Assembly: GCF_002443255.2 (NCBI RefSeq)
Contig: NW_019211456.1
Span: 19,577,557-19,641,556, forward strand
From: Varroa destructor
Lineage: Eukaryota > Arthropoda > Arachnida > Mesostigmata > Varroidae
Length of the DNA stretch: 64,000 nucleotides
Direction of reading: 5' to 3'
Shown: piece by piece, positions 48,001 to 60,931 of the stretch
Layout: every line of letters starts with the position of its first letter
Position numbering within the stretch: the stretch's first letter is position 1
Translations under genes and position numbers: made by a program
The notes under the pieces: generated by a model
Told to the model about the DNA's origin: nothing
Databases searched by the model: none
The model's input: only the letters and a program-made list of their open reading frames with translations

Positions 48001-50689
48001 GATCTTAGTCGAGACTATATATTTACATTATTCTCTGCATCGTCTGTGAAGTCGTCGTGAAGGCTTGCCGCCGTTTTAGTCCAGGTTGACTTGTATTTTC
48101 GATATTGTTTTTCCCTCTGTTAATGAAGATATGCTTCTGTGCAGATATGCTTCCAAGTTATCATTTTGTGATATGTCCTCTATTATTAATATTATTGTTG
48201 TGGTATGTCCTCTGGTAAAAATGTAGTTGTCGATATTTGGTGTTTTGTTAGTTTTTTAATTACACAGACCCTCAATTGACACGAAACTTAAAACAGCTAT
48301 TGATAACGCTTGTTACACTAAAGGCGTGTTATCTAAAAATATGTATGATTTTGATAACAGGTATCGTGAGGCGGCATGCGAGGTGCAGCTTGCTTTGCAC
48401 GAGCTCCTTGGTCACGGAAGTGGAAAGCTCTTCTCGGTCAATGAGTCTGGAACGCTGAATTTTAATCATAAAAACACGAAGAATCCATTGAACGGTAACG
48501 AGGTATGTTACATCTTCTAATTTAAGGTCATATTGTTTGTAACTAATATCAGTATAGGCGATTACTGGGCTAGCCATTTAGGTAGCGCCAAACTCACACT
48601 GGTTGAAGCAAGGCGTCATGAAATAGTTCTCTTTAAGTTAAATCGTGCTACGCTGGATACAAATGACAAAAATGATAAAAATAGTATTTTGACCTGTCCT
48701 AATAAAACACTAATGATATAATTCTTTTTATAGATCACTTCGTACTATCGACCAGGAGAGACGTTCAATTCCATCTTTACTGACATCGCTTCCTCATACG
48801 AAGAGTGCCGTGCGGAGTGCGTTGGCATATTTCTCTCTACTTTTCCAAATGTTTTAAAGGTGAGTTACATTGTTCGGCGTTCTTATTTATTTTAGAAATG
48901 TTTATGTTAGGCTATCTGACGTTAGAAGCCAGATAGAAAAATGTTATTTTATTTAACAAAGCTAATTTGTATATAATTGTATGAAATAAAAATTTCATTT
49001 TCCTGTACGATACCTAGACTTGCAATTCGACTTGCAATAATCAGGCCATTAAACATCTAACCGCAAAGCACTCAAAACTACAATGGGATCAACAAATACA
49101 GACATTTGTACTAATCCTTTACATTCCCTTACCTAATGGGTGCGATGTGTTCTTCGTTTTATTTTATATTCGATCCGAAATTTTTCGAAAAATGCAGGTA
49201 TTCAGGAGTGTCGGCAAGGAGGCGGATAATTTGATGTATGTTAACTGGCTTTCCATGATGATCACTGGTTTGAGGAGTCTTGAACACTACAACTCCGATA
49301 CCGGCAAGTGGAATCAAGCACATGCGAATGCTCGCTTTGTAATTTTGAGTGTGCTTCTCGAAGGGTCCGAGAACCTTATCGAAATAAAAATTGTTACGAA
49401 CAAGGAGGACGGAAAGCCAGATCTTCTTGTCACCCTGAAGAGGCTAGTGTTTGATTTTAAGCTAGTTATGTCAATAAGTTTATAAAAGTTAGCTTAGCGA
49501 CAGCGAAATTATAACTTGAAAAGCAAAAGCGGTCATTCTGCGAAAGCGTTACTAACGTTAGTTAACTTATGGAATTAGATTATTATTAATGAAGTGTCAG
49601 CTTGATTTGGCTAAACAAGTTCTCTATTTGATTAGGATACAAAGAACAATCAACTAAATACCTGTGGTCCTCTGCCTTCCGCGATGCATAGTCTCACTAG
49701 TTAATCTACGACATCTATTACAGGGACGAAATCCTCAAGTCGGGCAAGAACACGATTGCCAAATTTCTGTTGAAGCTTCAGGTGTACAAGGCGACAGCAG
49801 ACATCGAAAGTGCTCGTAAAATGTATATGGAGTACTCGCAGGTGAAGAAGAGGAACAGTATTGACTTTGTTGAAATCCGAAATATTATTATTGATCGTAA
49901 GAGGCCCAGAGCTATTCTTGTCCAAAGTGCCACTCGCCTCGACAAAGCTTGTAAGTATGGGACGTAGTATTAGTACTAGTTGAGGAGTAACACTTCCTAA
50001 GGATGCTTTGCTCAATATAATCGCTATCGCCTGCATCTGTTCCACTCAAGAACTTCATGCCTAATGCGTTGTTGCTCCGAACATTTGTTCTCAAAATGGA
50101 TAGTGTATATAAGCGTTTTAACTCTATTGCATAATACAGCTAGTACAAGACTACCTTGATAGTCCGATTGATAGTGCAGTACTAACATTTTCTTTCCCGA
50201 TGTGCTTGGGGACACAAGTGTCTACGTTCTATGCCAGGTGTATACGCACTTTGGTTCGTGCTAAAAACCAGTTGTTCGAAGCAATACTGAGCAGTGGTAT
50301 CGCATTGAAAACTCAAAATGTGTAGGATTAAATAATGACTGTTTTTACCTTAATCGGCTTAGATTTGCTCTCTCAGAGCCCTCTCATTAACACCGTTACT
50401 GCACGATAAGCATGTAGACAGATGTAAAATTATTTTGATATGTTACGAGAGCTTAGTGAATGCTTATTTAACCATAGCAAAAATTCAATTCAGTCTTTAA
50501 TTTGTATTTCTCCTTTTCTTTCATATATTCAATCGACGTCTAGCTGGAGAAGTAGAACTTCTTACATATGATAATTCTCCCGAGGGTTTCGCAAAATCAT
50601 GGCTTGACCACTATCCGAAATCGGAGCCGCTGTACAAGCAAATCAAAACGCTGTATAACAAGGACTTAAAGTATTTCCCCGTTCAGTGA
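45080..50689 (+). CDS. DPP3: Dipeptidyl peptidase III (DPP3), 12 exons
   Basis: Exons are 45080-45189, 45471-45680, 46146-46386, 46503-46697, 46901-47070, 47296-47552, 47752-47872, 48361-48502, 48734-48859, 49198-49442, 49724-49950 and 50544-50689, in phase, giving 729 residues (human 737). DPP III is a cytosolic zinc peptidase of family M49 that removes dipeptides from the N-termini of short peptides. The M49 signature HELLGH lies at codons 448-453 (bases 48398-48415), with the third zinc ligand Glu506 in SSYEECRAE. Also conserved are [14 protein letters not shown] [51 protein letters not shown] and [16 protein letters not shown]. An acceptor (tttccag, ending 45067) just upstream shows there is a noncoding leader exon. 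All introns are GT-AG except the tenth (49443-49723), which can only join in frame as GC-AG. AATAAA is at 50918-50923. Confidence 0.97.
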
Positions 50690-50917
50690 AGCAGAACGGG
50701 AAACTTTTTGCTGTTTAGGCCTCCGAACCTGTAAACGGAACTGCCTAACAATAGCGTGTATCTAAAAATATTATTATTTAAAAAAAGGTGCATGGACAAT
50801 TTGGTATAACTAACACAGCTGAAAACTTATGCGCTCCGCGTCAAGATGTTGAACTGAAAGAAACCAATGTCATAATATTGACGTGGAAGAGAAGAAATTA
50901 TTTTATAGCTGTTATGT

Positions 50918-50923
50918 AATAAA
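50918..50923 (+). terminator. Polyadenylation signal of DPP3
   Basis: A canonical AATAAA about 230 bases past the DPP3 stop codon, sense strand, followed by AT-rich sequence. Confidence 0.6.
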
Positions 50924-51530
50924 CAAATTATTGATTTATTTTAAAGATTGTGTCATAATTTAAATATTTAAATTTTATGTAAAAGTTTACTTCTTCATTA
51001 AAATCGGGATAGATTAAAATAGAATTTTATCATTAAAGTTGTTAGTCTTACATTGTCAAGAAGCGTCACACACAAATTGTTGTATTAAAGGTTTGTACAG
51101 TTGAATTCGTTGATTAAATGGGCTAAGTTAGTCGAGTGTACCTTTGAAGAAAAAAAATGATTAATTTTGTATTAATTAAAGCTATTCTAGATACTTCGAT
51201 AGTTACGAGATATTTTTGTATGCAGTGACTGCTCAGTTAATTACTTACTTCACTTACTAGGACTTGCTAGGACGCCCTGCTTTGTTTTTGTGGCTATGTA
51301 GTGTGTACGCAGATTAAGATTGCTACCAATTTTCATAGGCGAGTCAACAGCAGCCTGGAGTATCTTCTATGCACGCTAGCGTTTGAAATAAACGAACAGT
51401 GCGTTTTATAGTATCATGTAAATATGCCTTTGATTAGGGCTTAGACAAATGGTTAAGTAGTCACTAGCTTAAAATCTTGATGGGTATTAACTGAAAGCAT
51501 TTCTCCCACATTCTAGATATGTTACTTGTT

Positions 51531-51627
51531 TTACCCGCCCTTGAAACAGTGAGCAAGGCTTAATCCCGTTGAGTTTGTTCTTACCCGCCCTTGAAACAGT
51601 GAACAAGGCTTAATCCCCTCGAGTCTC
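51531..51627. repeat. Imperfect tandem duplication, about 2 x 50 bp
   Basis: The unit begins ttacccgcccttgaaacagt and continues ga(g/a)caaggcttaatccc; the two copies start 50 bases apart and diverge only near their ends. Confidence 0.9.
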
Positions 51628-51647
51628 TGATTTGCAAATTTATGTAA

Positions 51648-51728
51648 TTGTAGCGTATACTAGTTATGAAAAAAGATTTAACAAATATTATTTTGCAATC
51701 TTTTTTCGTAACTCTTATACGCCACAAT
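51648..51728. repeat. Inverted repeat of about 31-base arms (foldback element)
   Basis: The left arm starts attgtagcgtatactagtta and the right arm ends tcttatacgccacaat; most positions pair, with the A-run of one arm opposite the T-run of the other around a loop of roughly 15-20 bases. It directly follows the 50-bp tandem repeat. The form fits a short MITE-like element or an RNA hairpin. Confidence 0.75.
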
Positions 51729-52017
51729 GAAAAAAGATTAGAAAATATTTTGTTTATAAATAATTTAAAGTTGAAGTTTTACTAATCCACCTACAAAAAT
51801 TAGACGTGAAATGCTCCGCGCTTTGCGCTCCTTCGCTTGTTGCCAGTAACGATTTCAGATTCAACCTTTGAAGACATGCTTCCTACATTTATGGCAACTG
51901 CTGCAATGAGTTACCAGTCTTGGGAATCTGTTTGAAATTACCGCGCTGCTCTTTGTAAGCGGAAAAATTTTCAAATTATAAAAAAATTTATCTCATCAAA
52001 AGCTCGTTAGAATCCTA

Positions 52018-52080
52018 GCGTGGTAGCATCACTATCTCCATGAAATGTCTGCGAAGGTCGAGAGTTCGTTCTCCAGAAAT
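52018..52080 (+). repeat. tRNA-like relic (possible SINE head)
   Basis: It reads cgtggtagcatcactatctc, an A-box-like start, followed after some 25 bases by gaaggtcgagagttcgttct, which is close to a variable loop plus B-box (gagttcga.tctc). It lacks a complete cloverleaf. I infer a degenerate tRNA-derived repeat. Confidence 0.35.
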
Positions 52081-54019
52081 CGCATTGTAAAAGCATTTCA
52101 ATAATTCATGCTGTCCAAACTTGTAGCTGGAACAATAACGTGCCATGACTGAATTCTGAACAAATTTCATGGCCTATGTTCAACAAGCGCTATTCGAATG
52201 ATGCCTTTCTAATCCTGAATTGCCAAACCGCTTTTAAAAAATTTGCGGAGCGATATCTATTTTATTATGATTATTTTCGTTTTTGCATACTCTTATTCTT
52301 GTCTACTATAGCACCTGTGCCATTCCTTATACATGCTAACCTGTAAGAGAAAGTAACTGGGGCTCTGTTTAAATGTCTGAAGAGCTTGAATGGATGACAG
52401 CGGATCAGAGCAAAACTCTCACAAGGAATATGAAGTTTTGGATAGTTAGACTCACTATAAGGTACTGCGTAGCGTCTTTTGTCCTTATTTATTATATAGT
52501 GAGCGGACAAATGTACATATTTTCAGTTTGCTTCCGGCTAACAGAGACAGCTGAGTTTTCTTCGTATTGAAGTAACTGAGCCAGGGATCCATTCAGCGAA
52601 ATTGCGGCTTTATGGCCAAAATAAAACAGAGGTGAACAATGTCTCTTGTTTTAGTGTTATCAAACATGTACTAGTATCTCAAAAACAAGCCATTCACTAG
52701 AGGAGTTAAAATTCCATCGTCAAATAACTATGTCACACTTGTCATTGTAATAATACTGACTATTTTGCCAGCAGTACAAGTGATACCCCCTAATTTAATA
52801 ATTGCATTTAAATAGCACTCAAATATAATGCAAAACAGGCAATTTCGCTATAAACTTAAGCTTCCTTGTAATTTAAGCGTGGTCGTTGCAATAAAGTTGA
52901 AGCTTCGTTTCTGAAGAATCCGGTACAAGTAGTATGGCTTTCAAAATTTTGGGTTAAGTTTCGGCAGGGTGACATGGGAGATACAGTTCTTTACGATGTT
53001 CCAGACTTTGCCTAACTCACCACTGACCTGTATCTTTCTTATTTGGGTATATAGATATTTCGAATGCAGAACTGTATGGCATGAAACGGTAAAAACAAAC
53101 TTCATTTAAATTCAGTAATTTAGAGTTTTCAAAGTTGCTACATCTACGTCGAGTCGACCCCGTCTGATTTGAGCCGCTAGTTCAAGTCGATAAAAAATAG
53201 ATCTAAGGAGTTCGAGAAAATGTAAAGATATTTTTATTATTCCCATTTTCCTTTCATGGATTAACTAACACGGATGGATCTATCACTAGGGGAAGTCTTT
53301 TGCACACTGTATTCGAATGGACGTGTGCGACTAAATGTCGTTTATATGACATCAGATACAGCAATTTCGTCTATCTAGTTACACACGTTGCTTACCAAAT
53401 GTCGACTCGAATATTAGAGCTAATAAATAACAGATGCTGAAGAATGCGTTTCTAGCACTCATTAAGCAATATCCTTACACGTTCATTACTGAAATTTGTC
53501 TTCTATTTCTTCCGCCAAAGATTTCGGAAATTTAAAGTACATCTTGTACCTGTCGACAAACTGACCTCGGGACGCATTGGCAACGTATACAAAAGCATAG
53601 AACCAACGATGTATTATAACGAAAACTTGCGTTTGTTGACGCTCCGTTGAAACGGTGTTACAAGCTACTAGTCAACAAACTGACAGAACGAAACAGTAAT
53701 ATTGTCATGCAGTTCATATCATGCAAATTTTAAATTCTGACACAACTACAGACTTATAGCTACTCGCTAAATTCAACTGCTTGAATACATGGATGCGGTA
53801 CGAGCGCAGCAAATTTGACGCAGTACTAACGGAAGTCCAGAAGTAAAGCTCAAACAATTTGTTTATCGTAACTTGAACTGCATACCAATTATTTGAACTT
53901 CATGCGAAAGTTTGGAAACCCATTTAAAAGGATTTTTAAAAGGCTAAGTTAATTTTTTTAGTCGCTCACAGCTTTTATATCATCAGAGACATCATCGTCG
54001 ATTTCGAAAATCCCTGACC

Positions 54020-54815
54020 CCTTATTTAGGAAAAGCATGTACAGTCGGTACATCGTTGTCGACAATCAGAAAGCTAATTCGACTGTGGACGAATTTTAAG
54101 AGTGCCTTAAGGAGGCTACCGCAGGTGGAAAGCCGCCCTTTGATATCTACAAGATTTTCCAGGCCTTTGTAAGCGGTGTAATTTTGCCACATCGCTATGG
54201 GTGTTAAATACGGCGTGCTTTGCGATCTTTCAGCTTATTAGCGCAAAGATGAAGAGCAGCTTTTCAGTCAATTATAGCTTAATCTAATGGCGCTGCTGTC
54301 ATTTCCGTGGCGCTTCTGGCTGCTTCCATCGGCGCATCATTTGGCTTAGCTTCTACTGATTGCGAACTTTGTAAGTCCGACCATGACTAATTGCTCCGAA
54401 GTTATACAGCTGAGGCATGTTAACCCAAAAAAGAAACACGATCATCTTCTGCAGTTATTGATAGATGCCAATTATGAGGAAACTGATGTGAACAAGTTTA
54501 CAATAAATGACGAAGCTCAGCAAGAGAAAGATCGGAAATCTATCTAATTTCTGACTGCAAAGGCCGGAGCCGCACGGACAGATGACGTGACTCTGCACAA
54601 AGTTTACATAGTTCTTGTCACTGTTTAGAAAACAACGTCAAACATAATACACTGATTCCAATCCGTTCTATGCTGACGGGAAACCGTCGAATTCAAATCA
54701 ATCTGCGGAACTTCAGGAAAATCTTATGTATCCTAATAGGGTCGACCTTGGGATCCTTCCTGATATAGATATTATCATCAAAGAGGTTTATTAAGTTAGC
54801 TCTGGAGAATTTCAG
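54020..54815 (+). pseudogene. Cytochrome P450 pseudogene, relic of exon 1
   Basis: This stretch aligns along its length with exon 1 of the intact P450 at 55970. Matching blocks in order include GTGGACGAATTT, TTTGATATCTACA.GA.TTTCCA, GCTATGGGTGTTAAATACGG against GCTCTAGGTGTTAATTATGG, TGTCATTTCC...TTCTGGCT, CTTCTGCAG.TA.TGAT.GATGC and ATTATCATCAAAGA. It corresponds to roughly residues 120-390 of the live protein. The frame is broken by many stops (for example TAA right after DEF) and small indels, and the N-terminal and heme-binding parts are missing. It is an old tandem duplicate that has decayed. Confidence 0.85.
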
Positions 54816-55969
54816 TTAACGAATACCACGTTTTCGTTAATGAATAAGTCCATCCTTTCGGTTCTTTAACTTGTCGTTGTCTAATAGTCAGTCTTTAGCG
54901 CATCACTTGACATGGAATGCTTTCAGTCCGGGGCTAAAATAAATGAAATACTATATCAAGTTAATTATTGTGCTATCCTTCTTATACGGGTATGTTATTA
55001 TCTGGTTATGTATCGTACAAGGATTACTGCCGTTGTATAGACATATGTTTTGTGTTTAACATCATTGCTATATAAAGTAATGCAAAATTGTAACATTTAC
55101 CTACAGCAACTTGAATTACGGTTAATTGAGTAAGTAAATTAAAAAAAAAGTAAAAGTAATTAATTGAGTAAGAAAATGCATGAAGTGAACTAAGTAAGAG
55201 CCTTTCTCCAGTCGTAAAAATACATAGTAAAATAATTGATCGGAATGGACGAGATCTCGATATTTTCGTGCAAACTGCTGTAATTTCCCATAGCAACTTA
55301 ACGGTCTTCTAAGGTACCAGTAAAATAGAGTCTTTCCGCTAATGATGGTGGCGACATATAACATATAACAAATGTAGATGAAAAAAAAAAGCAAAAACTA
55401 GCAGAATACATTTGAAAAGCCAAGTATTTTCATTAGATACGTATAAGCTTCACCTGCTCAAATTCAAAAGGCGGCCTCATTAATTGAAATAGTTAGTCAC
55501 TATGTTCAGTGCAATAAAAGCTTCTTTAAATTATTGCAAAAAGCACGCATCAACTCGTTCAGTAACCTTGAAAACGTGACATTTCACTTGCTTGTGTTAT
55601 ACAGCCTTCTTAGCGTTCTCCTGCTTTCACTCCCGTTGCCTCTTACAACCTCTTTTTAAGACTATAATATAATCTTTTACCTTGGCTTGTTTAGCAGCAG
55701 ATGGAATTCCGAATCTGGACTAGTAAGTACCTCATGTACTCAAGTGATAACGGAAAATAGGAGGCGAAGTTTTGCCTGGAGTAAGAAAAGATGACTGTTA
55801 GCCAAGAAACAGCAGCTTGTGTGTACTGGCTTCCCAATAGTGTCGCCAACAGTAAGCAGCGTAGCGGTGGCTTTATAACATATAACAGGGTGTCCACTCT
55901 GTCGCAGACAGTCGAAAAGCGAGCACAGACTAACACGGCACAGCGCATTTCGAACTAGTTACCACCATT
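54816..55969. other. P450 upstream region
   Basis: AT-rich and without coding similarity until about 55700. A TATA-like tataaca at 55874-55880 lies about 95 bases before the P450 start codon; transcription could begin near 55905. This is the most plausible promoter position but rests on one motif. Confidence 0.4.
55874..55880 (+). promoter_or_regulatory. Possible TATA box of the P450 gene
   Basis: The motif tataaca sits in a locally GC-richer stretch, with a leader of about 65 bases between the expected start site and ATG 55970. Inference from position only. Confidence 0.3.
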
Positions 55970-57954
55970 ATGACGATTTACCTGATTGCAATTTTATTCG
56001 TCCTGCTTTGTCTGTGGGTCCGTAGACGAAGAGAGCATTTCCGACTATTTGCAAAAAGAAACATACCGGGCCCCAAACCGAATTTTTTATTCGGTAACGG
56101 ACTTAAAATCTACCGCAAGGGTCAGGTGGCATGTTATCGTGAGTGGTACGAGAAATATGGTGAAGTATTTGGTTTCTTTAACGGCGCGATACCCGTCTTA
56201 GCCATATGTAATAAGGAAATTATTAAGTTGATTCAAACTAAAAAATTTACTTCGTTCACGGATCGTGGCAAAGTTATGGGCCCAAATCCACGTAATAAAA
56301 CATTGATTGAACTTAACGGACAGGAATGGAAGCATGCGCGGTCCGCCTTGACGCCGTCGTTTACAATAAGTAAACTGAAAACTGTTACTAATGGTGTTTC
56401 CGAAATTGTGGACGAATTTCAAGAGCTCCTGGAAAAAGCTGCCGCAAATGGACAACCCATTGATATCTACAGAGCTTTCCAAACCTTGACTCTTGATACA
56501 ATCTGTCGAACAGCTCTAGGTGTTAATTATGGGGTGCTTAAAAATCCTGATCATCCAGTACTACTTCGGATTAATGGTCTTTTCGAAATGAACTATAGCA
56601 TAGTCCTAGGGGTCCTATTGTCATTTCCTTACCTGTTCTGGCTTGTTCCATGGGCGCGCTTGTTTATTGAACTTCTATTTAACAAGGCCGATCGATTCTC
56701 AAACCCCAACACAGCACTTATGGCCGACTGTGCAAAGGTGATACAATCAAGACGTCAGAATTTAAACGAGAAGCCGAATGATCTTCTGCAGCTACTGATC
56801 GATGCACAGTACCAGGAGGCTGCCGTAGATAAACATACAATGGACGACGATGCAGACAAGACAGGGAAACTTCGATCGGCTTCGTCTCATACTGTCAAGA
56901 CTGGATTTAGCGATAACATAATAGTACAAAATGCCTGGCTAGTAATGATTGCAGGATATGGAACTACGTCAAGTACGTTAGCGTCACTCAGCCATGTGCT
57001 CATGCGAAATCCTGAGGTACAGAACAAGATGCGAGTGGAACTTCAACAAAATATTAAGGATGATATCAATTTTGAGGCACTGCAGAAACTTCCCTATATG
57101 GAGGCCGTCATCAAAGAAACTCTTAGGATGTATTCGCCGGTATACCGTATTACCAGATTAGCGCTTCACGATGTCAAATTGCCAAATGGTTTGTTTTATG
57201 ACTTATTTTCAGTATACTTCATTTGACAAGAATGCTTCATTTATTAAGCACCTGTTAGCCGATTCATTATCTATCTTGCCAATTATGATAAATGCTGTGT
57301 GTATCTTCTTTATGGGAAAACTAATATTGACAAGATTTTTATTTTGCTAAAAACGTAGGGCTGAGTATAAAGAAGGGCGATTTGCTAGTGTTTCCGGCGG
57401 ATACGGTACATTATAGAGAAGACTACTTCAAAAATCCCCACGAATTCCGACCCGAACGATTCTTAAATAATGAAGTTGACCCTGCGGCATATCAACCCTT
57501 CGGAAACGGACCCCGCAACTGTCTCGGAATGAGGTAATGTATAAAGCTTTCAACATGATCAGAAACCTCCAGTAGCCTATATGTATACTAAGAGCACCTA
57601 TTTTCGACACATGCACCATTCATCCGCAAAGTGAAAAATATATACAGCACATATTTTGATGTGGTGTTTATGTTTCAATCCTTTAGCCAGGGACACATTT
57701 CCTCTTTTGTCAAGAACCTCGTTGACTTAACACGCCTAGCTACAGGTAGGCTTTTCACAAGTTTTAGACATACTTATTTCATAAATATTTCTTACAGGTT
57801 TGCTCAACTGGAAATCAAACTTACCCTAGCCAAGTTGCTACTTCGCTATCGACTCCAGCCTGTGCCACAGACGCCAGCTAAACTCCCTTTTCAGACATTT
57901 GGTGTGCTCCAGAAACCGGCAGGCAAAATACTTACCCAAGTTGTAAAACTTTAA
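55970..57954 (+). CDS. Cytochrome P450, CYP3-clan microsomal monooxygenase, 3 exons
   Basis: Exons 55970-57188, 57359-57533 and 57798-57954 give 516 residues. It is a heme-thiolate monooxygenase anchored in the ER by the N-terminal helix (MTIYLIAILFVLLCLWV followed by RRRRE), with the proline-rich hinge IPGPKP. The I-helix oxygen-binding motif AGYGTT is at residues 328-333, the K-helix ETLR at 383-386, a PERF motif (FRPERFLNN) in exon 2 and the heme-ligand signature FGNGPRNCLG with Cys461. FAQLEIKLTLAKLLL is the L-helix. Overall pattern and length fit the CYP3 clan, whose arthropod members commonly handle xenobiotics and acaricides or insecticides; the substrate here is unknown. Decayed relatives lie on both sides (54020-54815 and about 60930-61112). 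AATAAA at 58074-58079 probably ends the transcript. Confidence 0.97.
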
Positions 57955-58073
57955 TTAACGCCAACACTTCCTCGTAAAATAGATCGTGCAAATTCAAATG
58001 ATACTTTCATGCTGTAAGATGTTAAAGCAGTTTAAGCTGATTTTTAGCATGTTAAGAGATGTTGGTATATAAA

Positions 58074-58079
58074 AATAAA
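58074..58079 (+). terminator. Polyadenylation signal of the P450 gene
   Basis: A canonical AATAAA 120 bases past the P450 stop codon, sense strand. Confidence 0.65.
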
Positions 58080-60929
58080 TCTGTATCTACCTCAAGCTCT
58101 ACACATTTGGCATTTTTTCACAAATGGATTTACAAGGCCTTATATTTCATAAAGAGTGTTGCATATAAAATTTTCAAGAAAGTGTTAATTTTGCCTTGTT
58201 AACAAATTCATTTAAACTATGCATTAAGTGTGCGTTATCAAATGTGTGCGTTGCTGTGTTTTTATTCTGTAGATAATCCTCATTTAGCAAGTACCTTACT
58301 AGCTGCACAGATACTAAGTAAGGTCTACCGGAGAAGATGTTGGTAAAAGCGTAAATATCTTGGTGATCTAATTAAAACTGTTTATGTTGAGTAACTTTCA
58401 TAGTTAATTTGGGCCAACTTATTAGTTTCATTTCATTTAAGAGGGTCCCGCAAAAAAACAGTCCGCGTCCGGTAAAATTTTGCATGTTTTACTTCAGGGC
58501 TATTTGAAATAGTAGTATGATATGTCTAGATAAACTTTATCCGAATTCTATATTAACATCATAGGAAATTCGTATGTATAGTTGGTACAGCCAAAACGGT
58601 TAGTAATGGTATTAGCAAAGGCGCTTCGTCGAATGTCAACGTTTGAATTGATGTGGTTCGCAAGCCTCCTTCAAATCAGGATGCGTAACGGGCTGGGTGC
58701 AGCAAATGGGAGTAACGGTAATTGATTGACAATAACTTCATGGATAGGGTAGACTGAATATGAAACGCGGATGCTTTGTATACCATAGCGCAATCGTGCA
58801 ATGTCGGCAAGCGGCCAGGGGTTTGTCGCACTGAGCGACAAATTTGATTGAACTACCTTTGCGCTGTTTGGCCAAAAACCTGTCCCGTGATAAATTAGTG
58901 GCTAACACATTTGCCTGCTAATCTTAGAGGCATGTTAAAGTCTGGATTTTGGACAAAACTGAAAATAGAGGTACACAAAATCACCGCGTATATCTTTCTC
59001 AAAACGTGAAACAACTTACTAAAAAGAAGTTTCAACCAAACTCTGACTTGTTTGGGTTAGAAAAAATAGCAATATATAAGTTTTGTTACACCTATTTTTC
59101 GTAAACTGGTAGCATTTTGTGGCTGCAAATTTCATTTTATAAATCTTCATGCAATTGCAATTATCGAAATGGTTTAGAAATTCAGATTGTTTAAAGATGG
59201 TTCGCTTTTCTTTTGTATTGATGCCTATCTCTAAGGCGGTGCTTAAGGGAGTGTTTGATCGGAATGTATTGATAGAATTTACCGAAAAGTTGTTGACGTT
59301 TACCGATTATTCACTTTCTTTTGCAAACTGCCATAGAGGACATATTGGAGATCTCACCTGTTTCCCGCAGCATTTAAAGCCCGGGGATTTTGCACATACA
59401 AATAGCCAGCAGTCTGAAACAATATCTAATGGTCTCAATACCAAATACTAACTGTTGTACGCATTTTTACATCACTTGCCTAATCAGTACAATGGGCTGA
59501 GTTTCATAATTTAGGCGTAGCAAAGCTTGACACTGACTGATGGGGGCACCACTGTTTTTTGCACCCAAAGCCCTTTAATGGGTAAGCTTCGTTAATGATC
59601 TGGCTTTTGCGAGACCTCTGACCTTTGGCAAAACTTCTGAGCAACAATGATATGCCACATCCTTAGTAAGCTGACAGGCGATGCTTAATTAGCAAGCGTT
59701 TTTTAATCATGGTAAGTATTCAATGTGTACTATAATAATGCAGTGTGAGTCAGCGCTGCGAATAAGTTTCAGCGCCTATTATCTTGAGCTAAGTTATGCC
59801 TTTATAGGGTAAATATCACTCGACTTGGTCCCTAAACAAGAACGGACGGAGCGGACTAAGGTGACACAAAACTACTTTGAACCTCTGTTCTCCTATTGAA
59901 ATAAATATATATATAATACTCAGATGCATGGCAGCAAGTAAAAATATTATGTAAATAGACTAGTTAATACCATCTCAAATTTAGCATTTCAATGAAGCTT
60001 AAAAAGCACACTGAATTTGTTTGGTTTATAATGAAATCTATTTTTTTTTTACCGTTAAACAAAGAACATGACTTTCAGCAAATAGTTTTTTCCTGTGTAG
60101 GCGCTTATTTTTCAGTTATAACATGTATTAGTATGATACATTATAGTTAGCGGTCCTGTTAAGTTTTACGACTTTTATACGTTGTCTGTGATAGGTTTCC
60201 CAGCCGGTCCGAAAAAAACTACAAGAGCAAGATATTACGTTCTGCCTGCAATATTAGCCTATGAACTCTTATTTTAACAGCGGGATTGAGAAAGCTGTTT
60301 GCAACGGCCTAAATATTTCCTGGCACATTGTCCTAAGAATGAGCTCTGCTATCGGTATCGAATAAAAAAAATCACTATCAGTACAACAAAAACACCAGTT
60401 CGCTGATAACGCCTTTTACGTACTGATATTAGGTCCCGAGCGAGGTAACAGTGACGTTGCGATACGGCAACTTTATAACCCAATACGGAGTTCACTATCT
60501 CGCAGCTATAGATAATCAATATTCAAATGCAAATTACGTGAATACCAAATAAATTCAGGTACAAAAGTCATTAGTAGAAAAAAATGTAGCGGAAAATTAT
60601 TTTTTTCGAATCATACATTCAGTCAAGTGAATAGAACTGATCACTTTAACCTTACTCAAGGGGTCCTCAACAGAAACAATCAGCGATTTTGATATGGCTT
60701 ATGCAATAACATGGGCGCAAATTCTGCACTTCCTTGTCCATAAGCAGATTCCCTGTCACCCTTTCCGCTTAATTGAGAATGTATTTAATAGCCAATTTTG
60801 GGCGTACCTCGTTTGACATATAATGCAAATGCCTAGTATAAAACACTTGTCGGCTAATTCGTTGCCTATGAGAGCGCCACGCATGCATCGTTTACGAATG
60901 GTGAATACTTACAGGTTTTTTTATTTGTT
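58080..60929. other. Intergenic region downstream of the P450
   Basis: AT-rich, no recognised gene. A 100-codon plus frame at 59149-59451 has no similarity I can see. It holds a tRNA-like relic at 58888-58945. Confidence 0.5.
58888..58945 (+). repeat. tRNA-Ser-like relic (possible SINE head)
   Basis: It reads aattagtggctaacacattt then gcctgctaatcttagagg, which matches the A-box, D-loop and a GCT anticodon-loop arrangement of serine-type tRNAs, followed by a degraded B-box (gttaaagtctgg). It lacks pairing acceptor stems. I infer an old tRNA-derived repeat. Confidence 0.4.
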
Positions 60930-60931
60930 AG

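Larger units (their letters stand above)
50924..54019. other. Intergenic region between DPP3 and the P450 locus
   Basis: AT-rich with no recognised gene. It holds a 50-bp tandem repeat (51531-51627), an 81-base inverted repeat (51648-51728) and a tRNA-like fragment (about 52018-52080). Confidence 0.5.

Noticed and set aside
49147..49485. Reading DPP3 exon 10 through to 49485 as the protein end
   Set aside because: It would drop the conserved C-terminal third of the peptidase, which is present in exons 11 and 12 and joins in frame.
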